Assembly: GCF_000968685.2 (NCBI RefSeq)
Contig: NZ_LAKD02000102.1
Span: forward strand, 62,001 to 126,000
DNA: 64,000 bases
Direction of reading: 5' to 3'
Origin: Streptomyces antioxidans
GTDB taxonomy: Bacteria > Actinomycetota > Actinomycetes > Streptomycetales > Streptomycetaceae
The notes under the pieces are model-generated. The model was not told the origin of the DNA. It saw only the letters and a list, made by a program, of their open reading frames with translations, and ran no database searches. Of this stretch, positions 60,003-64,000 are shown piece after piece. The translations under genes and the position numbers were made by a program. The number at the start of each line of letters is the position of its first letter. The stretch's first letter is position 1.

Positions 60003-60508
60003 CCGGACCCGAGAGCGAGGAACTCCCATTGCGCCGCGCAGTCTGTCCGGGGTCGTTCGACCCCGTCACCAATGGACACCTCGACATCATCGCCCGTGCC
60101 TCCAAGCTCTATGACGTCGTGTACGTCGCCGTGATGATCAACAAGTCGAAGCAGGGCCTGTTCACGGTGGACGAGCGGATGGATCTCCTCCGCAAGACCA
60201 CGGAGGAGTATGGAAACGTCCGGGTGGAGGCGTTCCACGGCCTCCTGGTGGACTTCTGCAAGCAGCGCGACATCCCCGCGATCGTCAAGGGGCTGCGGGC
60301 CGTCAGCGACTTCGACTACGAGCTGCAGATGGCCCAGATGAACAACGGCCTCTCCGGTGTGGAGACGCTGTTCGTGCCCACCAACCCCACATACAGCTTC
60401 CTCTCCTCCAGCCTGGTCAAGGAGGTCGCGGCCTGGGGCGGCGACGTCTCCCACCTGGTGCCCCCGCTGGTCCTGGAGGCGCTTGCCGAGCGGCTCGGCC
60501 GCAAGTAG
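59999..60508 (+). CDS. coaD: Phosphopantetheine adenylyltransferase
   Basis: 169 residues from ATG 59999 (or 159 from TTG 60029, nearer the family N-terminus). Penultimate step of coenzyme A synthesis. VCPGSFDPVTNGHLDII holds the nucleotide-binding T/HxGH motif; SSSLVKEVA is the second ATP motif. ATGA overlap with rsmD means coupled translation. Confidence 0.95.
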   Translation: MTGPESEELPLRRAVCPGSFDPVTNGHLDIIARASKLYDVVYVAVMINKSKQGLFTVDERMDLLRKTTEEYGNVRVEAFHGLLVDFCKQRDIPAIVKGLRAVSDFDYELQMAQMNNGLSGVETLFVPTNPTYSFLSSSLVKEVAAWGGDVSHLVPPLVLEALAERLGRK

Positions 60509-60615
60509 CGGCTGACGGGGCGTCAGCGGCTGTCCGGGAGGCCCCCGCTGGCCGTACAGTCGTCCCGTTCGTGTCCCGTACCCATCCGCATCCAGACAGT
60601 CTGCGAGCACCCACA

Positions 60616-61725
60616 GTGGACGTGCAGAAGAAGCTCGACGAGATCGTCGATACCGTCGGCGGCGCCCGGTCCATGCCCATGTCGGCCTCGTGCGTGGTCA
60701 ACCGTGCCGAGCTGCTCGCCATGCTCGAAGAGGTGCGCGCGGCGCTGCCGGACTCCCTGGCGCACGCCCAGGAGCTGATCGGCGGCCGGGACCAGATGGT
60801 CGAGGAGGCCCACCGGGAGGCCGGGCGGATCATCGAGTCCGCGCACGCCCAGCGCGCCTCGCTGATCTCTGACACCGAGCTGATGCGCAAGTCCCAGGAG
60901 GAGGCCGACCGGATCCTCACCGAGGCCCGCCGGGAGGCCGAGGAGATCCGCGTCGAGGCCGACGACTACGTGGACAGCAAGCTGGCCAACTTCGAGGTCG
61001 TGCTCACCAAGACCATCGGCTCGGTCGACCGCGGCCGGGAGAAGCTGCTCGGCCGCGCCCCCGGCGCCGGGGACGACCTCGGGCAGCCCGATGAGGGCCC
61101 GGAGCGCAGCGCCGACCCGGCCACCCTGCGGCACCGCGCGGACGAGTACGTGGACACCAAGCTCGGGGCCGTCTCGGCGGTCCTCGGCAAGACCCTGGAG
61201 GCGGTCGGCCGGGGCCGCCAGAAGCTGCTCGGGGCCCGGCCGACCGATGAGCTCGGCGCCCATATGGCGGCCCAGGACGACGCCGGCATGGCGCTGCGGA
61301 CCACCGATGACGACTACCTGGCGGACCTGGCCCAGTCCCAGGCCCAGGCGGACGTCGCCCAGCCCGCGGCCCAGCCCGTCGCCCCGCCCGACCAGGCGGC
61401 CGCCGACGCCGCGTACTACGCCGCCACCGCGGGCTACCAGCAGCAGGACGCGTACGGCTACCAGCAGGCGTACGTACAGCAGGATCCGTACGCCGCGCAG
61501 GGCGGCTATCAGCAGGACGTCTACGGCTGGCAGCAGCAGGCCCAGGGCTACGACCCGAACGGCGCCCAGGGCTACCACCCGAACGCGGCCTATGTGCCCC
61601 AGCAGCCCCAGCAGCTGCCCCAGCACTATCAGCAGCAGCCGGGCGGCGCGCTCGACGAGACCAGCCTGTTCGACACGAGCATGATCGACCTCGATCAGCT
61701 CCGCCAGTACGAGCAGGGCCGCTGA
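60616..61725 (+). CDS. DivIVA-like coiled-coil protein
   Basis: 369 residues from GTG 60616. The N-terminal VDVQKKLDEIVDTVG stretch is followed by a long coiled coil (about residues 40-130; EEAHREAGRIIESAHAQ, RKSQEEADRILTEARREAEE). Two paralogous YVDSKLANFEVVL and YVDTKLGAVSAVL segments follow, then a Gln/Tyr/Pro-rich disordered tail (YQQQDAYGYQQAY). Streptomyces proteins of this kind are annotated as cell division initiation (DivIVA-like); function untested as far as I know. The frame is open to GTG 60571, 11 nt after TACAGT, which could be a leaderless alternative start. Confidence 0.8.
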   Translation: MDVQKKLDEIVDTVGGARSMPMSASCVVNRAELLAMLEEVRAALPDSLAHAQELIGGRDQMVEEAHREAGRIIESAHAQRASLISDTELMRKSQEEADRILTEARREAEEIRVEADDYVDSKLANFEVVLTKTIGSVDRGREKLLGRAPGAGDDLGQPDEGPERSADPATLRHRADEYVDTKLGAVSAVLGKTLEAVGRGRQKLLGARPTDELGAHMAAQDDAGMALRTTDDDYLADLAQSQAQADVAQPAAQPVAPPDQAAADAAYYAATAGYQQQDAYGYQQAYVQQDPYAAQGGYQQDVYGWQQQAQGYDPNGAQGYHPNAAYVPQQPQQLPQHYQQQPGGALDETSLFDTSMIDLDQLRQYEQGR

Positions 61726-61780
61726 GAGCTCCGCGGGACGCGGCTCCTTCGGGGTGAGAACCCCTTCCCCACCGTGCGGA

Positions 61781-61810
61781 TTGGGTCTATGGCGGCCCGT
61801 CCAGTATCCT
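61781..61810 (+). promoter_or_regulatory. Promoter of the yceD-rpmF-rnc-mutM operon
   Basis: TTGGGT (61781-61786), 18 nt, TATCCT (61805-61810). About 90-125 nt ahead of the first gene. Confidence 0.5.
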
Positions 61811-61936
61811 GGCTCTTCGGTCGCGCGTACGTCCGCGATCTCGGCTGCCCGTTTCGTAGCGTGATGTTCGGGTGGCCCGCCACAGCGTAGAAAGCAGGAA
61901 ACCCTGAACGCCCGCCTCGACCACCGCGCCCCTCTC

Positions 61937-62527
61937 GTGTTCGACACGCGCGAGCTGGGCCGTCGTCCCGGTGCGCTCAAAAGGCTCTCCCGTTCCGTGG
62001 TGGCGCCCAAGGACCTCGGCATCGAGGTCATCGGGGTGCGGGAGGGCGTGACGATCGAGCTGGACCTCCGCCTGGAGTCGGTCATGGAAGGGGTGCTCGT
62101 CACGGGCACCGCCCGTGTGCCGCTCACGGGGGAGTGCGTAAGGTGTCTGGAGCCGCTGGAGCGAGAGCTCGAAGTGGACTTCCAGGAGATGTACTCCTAC
62201 CCCGACGCCGACGACCGGAGCCGCGAAGCGGACACCGGCGACGACGCCGAGGAGGAGGACATGCTCTTCCTCGAGGCCGACCTGTTCGACCTCGAGCCCG
62301 TGCTGCGCGACGCGGTGGTGCTCGCACTGCCGCTGCAGCCGGTGTGCCGGGAGGACTGCCCGGGGCTGTGCGCCGACTGCGGCGCCCGGCTCGCGGACGA
62401 CCCGGACCACCACCACGAGTCCGCCGACATCCGTTGGGCGGCACTGCAGGAACTCGCCGAGGCCATGAGGGACGGCGAGAAGGACAACGCACCCCGCGAG
62501 CGCGGGGATGACTCACAGGAGAAGTAG
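61937..62527 (+). CDS. YceD/DUF177 protein (ribosome/23S rRNA-associated)
   Basis: 196 residues from GTG 61937. ECVRCLEPLERELEVDFQEM and CREDCPGLCADCGARL supply two Cys pairs, a likely zinc site typical of the family. YceD always lies upstream of rpmF and is linked to 23S rRNA/large-subunit biogenesis. The codons before 61937 (ARLDHRAPLV from CTG 61904, with AGGAAA in front) look like native N-terminus, so translation may begin at CTG. rpmF follows after 2 nt. Confidence 0.88.
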   Translation: MFDTRELGRRPGALKRLSRSVVAPKDLGIEVIGVREGVTIELDLRLESVMEGVLVTGTARVPLTGECVRCLEPLERELEVDFQEMYSYPDADDRSREADTGDDAEEEDMLFLEADLFDLEPVLRDAVVLALPLQPVCREDCPGLCADCGARLADDPDHHHESADIRWAALQELAEAMRDGEKDNAPRERGDDSQEK

Positions 62528-62529
62528 CC

Positions 62530-62703
62530 GTGGCTGTTCCGAAGCGGAAGATGTCGCGCAGCAACACGCGCCACCGCCGGTCGCAGTGGAAGGCTGCGGT
62601 CCCCAACCTGGTGGCGTGCGAGCGCTGCCACGAGCCGAAGCAGCAGCACATCGCGTGCCCGAGCTGCGGCACCTACAACCGCCGCCAGGTCCTCGAGGTC
62701 TGA
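62530..62703 (+). CDS. rpmF: 50S ribosomal protein L32
   Basis: 57 residues (MAVPKRKMSRSNTRHRR start, an unmistakable L32). Zinc-ribbon cysteines are present as ACERC and ACPSC, the C+ form. GTG 62530, ribosome site GGAGAAG at 62518-62524, just after the yceD stop. rnc follows by 7-19 nt. Confidence 0.97.
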   Translation: MAVPKRKMSRSNTRHRRSQWKAAVPNLVACERCHEPKQQHIACPSCGTYNRRQVLEV

Positions 62704-62722
62704 TCGGCGGGTGACAGGCTCT

Positions 62723-63550
62723 ATGTCAGACGCCACCACGCCCCCGCGCAAGCGCGGTGAAGCGGCCCAGGCGGACACGGCCTCGTCTCACACGATCCTG
62801 GAAGGGCGGCTCGGGTACCAGCTCGAGTCCGCCCTTCTGGTGCGTGCGCTGACCCACCGCTCCTTCGCGTACGAGAACGGCGGCCTGCCCACCAACGAGC
62901 GGCTGGAATTCCTCGGGGATTCCGTGCTCGGCCTGGTGGTCACGGACACGCTGTACCGCATCCACCCCGACCTGCCCGAAGGCCAGCTGGCCAAGTTGCG
63001 GGCCGCGGTGGTCAACTCGCGCGCGCTCGCGGAGGTGGGCCGCGGCCTGGACCTCGGCGCCTTCATCCGGCTCGGCCGGGGCGAAGAGGGCACCGGCGGC
63101 AGGGACAAGGCTTCCATCCTCGCCGACACCCTTGAAGCGGTGATCGGCGCGGTCTATCTCGACCGGGGGCTCGACGCCGCCGCGGAGCTGGTCCACCGGC
63201 TCTTCGACCCGCTGATCGAGAAGTCCTCGAACCTCGGCGCCGGCCTGGACTGGAAGACCAGCCTCCAGGAGCTGACCGCCACCGAGGGGCTAGGAGTCCC
63301 CGAGTACCTGGTCTCCGAGACCGGTCCCGACCACGAGAAGACCTTCACGGCTGCCGCCCGCGTCGGTGGTGTCGCGTACGGCACCGGCACCGGCCGCAGC
63401 AAGAAGGAGGCCGAGCAGCAGGCGGCCGAGGCCGCCTGGCGCGCCATCCGCGCGGCTGCCGACGAGGCCCAGGCGAAGGCCGAGGCGGCCGGCGCCGACG
63501 CGGCGGCGGGCGGCGGAGCCGCGGCCGACACGGCCTCCCCGGCACGCTGA
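62723..63550 (+). CDS. rnc: Ribonuclease III (AbsB orthologue)
   Basis: 275 residues. The N-terminal RIII domain has the signature ERLEFLGDSVLGLVV (about residues 58-72) with the catalytic Glu/Asp and the second acidic pair in DTLEAVIGAVYLD; a dsRNA-binding domain (DWKTSLQELTA ... GRSKKEAEQQAAEAAW) and an Ala-rich tail follow. Processes rRNA and mRNA; in S. coelicolor (absB) it is needed for normal antibiotic production. ATG 62723 preferred, GTG 62711 possible. Confidence 0.95.
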   Translation: MSDATTPPRKRGEAAQADTASSHTILEGRLGYQLESALLVRALTHRSFAYENGGLPTNERLEFLGDSVLGLVVTDTLYRIHPDLPEGQLAKLRAAVVNSRALAEVGRGLDLGAFIRLGRGEEGTGGRDKASILADTLEAVIGAVYLDRGLDAAAELVHRLFDPLIEKSSNLGAGLDWKTSLQELTATEGLGVPEYLVSETGPDHEKTFTAAARVGGVAYGTGTGRSKKEAEQQAAEAAWRAIRAAADEAQAKAEAAGADAAAGGGAAADTASPAR

Positions 63551-63675
63551 CCGGTCTTCCACCGACCCACACCGTCCATCACGTCCGTAACACCCCCACC
63601 GCCCCCGCGGCGGACGGCCCGCCCGGGCCGCTCCGCCCGGGGGCGGTGAGGGCTCCCAGGCCGAGGAGGCCCCCG

Positions 63676-64000
63676 TTGCCCGAGCTGCCCGAGGTCGAGG
63701 TGGTGCGCCGCGGACTGGAGCGCTGGGTCAGCGGCCGTACGGTCGCCGAGGTCCAGGTGCTGCACCCGCGCGCGGTCCGCCGCCACCTCGGCGGCGCGGA
63801 GGACTTCGCGGCCCGCCTCAGGGGCCGCCGCGCCGGGACCGTCCGCCGCCGCGGCAAGTACCTGTGGCTGCCGTTCGACGACGGCGCCCCCGCCGAGTCC
63901 GTGCTGGCCCATCTCGGGATGAGCGGGCAGCTGCTGGTCCAGCCGGCCGAGGCGCCCGACGAGAAGCACTTGCGCATCCGGGTCCGCTTCGCCGACGCCG
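63676..64000 (+). CDS. mutM: Formamidopyrimidine-DNA glycosylase, N-terminal part (3' partial)
   Basis: TTG 63676 with GAGGAGG (63663-63669) starts PELPEVEVVRRGLERW: after Met removal Pro-1 is the Schiff-base nucleophile and Glu-2 the acid of the Fpg family. The RRRGKYLWL segment carries the conserved Lys. Repairs 8-oxoguanine. It runs off the window after 108 codons. Confidence 0.95.
   Translation, partial: MPELPEVEVVRRGLERWVSGRTVAEVQVLHPRAVRRHLGGAEDFAARLRGRRAGTVRRRGKYLWLPFDDGAPAESVLAHLGMSGQLLVQPAEAPDEKHLRIRVRFADA

Overview
The window is high-GC actinobacterial chromosome and almost certainly comes from a Streptomyces. It has GTG and TTG starts, many leaderless promoters, third-position GC bias, two complete conservons (cvnABCD), an HupS-type HU with a lysine-rich tail, an AccB/AccE carboxylase pair, an ndgR-leuCD locus, and a gene order that I recall as matching the SCO5511-SCO5573 stretch of S. 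coelicolor. There are no insertion sequences, phage genes, rRNA or CRISPR arrays.

Layout: (1) 1-8.4 kb: a membrane GGDEF/EAL protein (5' end outside the window), then ilvBNC behind a leader-peptide attenuator, then serA. (2) 8.4-14.7 kb: a probably accessory block of three TetR-type regulators, two DHA2-type multidrug exporters and a peroxiredoxin-like protein; each regulator has a striking operator-like repeat beside it. (3) 14.7-18.9 kb: proline catabolism, a PucR activator divergent from proline dehydrogenase and P5C dehydrogenase. (4) 19-25.6 kb: a 40-residue protein, a Tat-exported phosphatase, leuB, ilvE and cimA, the last behind a second leader/terminator element. (5) 25.9-27.8 kb: accB-accE. 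(6) 27.9-38.5 kb: two tandem conservons on the minus strand. (7) 39-43.7 kb: an FAH-family enzyme, gltX, a Gln-Glu-Glu-Gln-Glu tRNA cluster and a MerR regulator divergent from a DUF4188 protein. (8) 43.7-47.7 kb: ndgR divergent from leuCD, a small conserved protein and hupS. (9) 47.8-64 kb: a housekeeping run with cofC (with a C-terminal fusion), plsC-like, gpsA, ddlA, a DUF3515 lipoprotein, an Lrp ligand-binding protein, thiL, thiD, rpmB, a FakA-like protein, recG, rsmD, coaD, a DivIVA-like coiled-coil protein, yceD/DUF177, rpmF, rnc and the start of mutM (3' end outside the window).

Branched-chain amino acid synthesis dominates: ilvB, ilvN, ilvC, ilvE, leuB, leuC, leuD and cimA lie in four separate transcription units, with an IclR regulator (NdgR) and two attenuator-like leaders. 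gltX sits directly upstream of the tRNA-Glu and tRNA-Gln genes whose products it is expected to charge.

No wholly new multi-gene system was found. The signals that most deserve a second look are: a 365-bp tract with only 6 differences between the two cvnB genes, embedded in more diverged conservons; degenerate tandem copies of gene 3' ends, stop codon included, after at least six unrelated genes; five 13-bp direct repeats between an exporter and its TetR gene; an intact GGDEF joined to a degenerate EAL domain; a cofC gene fused to what looks like a separate small gene; and an 11-fold GDTGEF-type repeat in the tail of a CvnA sensor.
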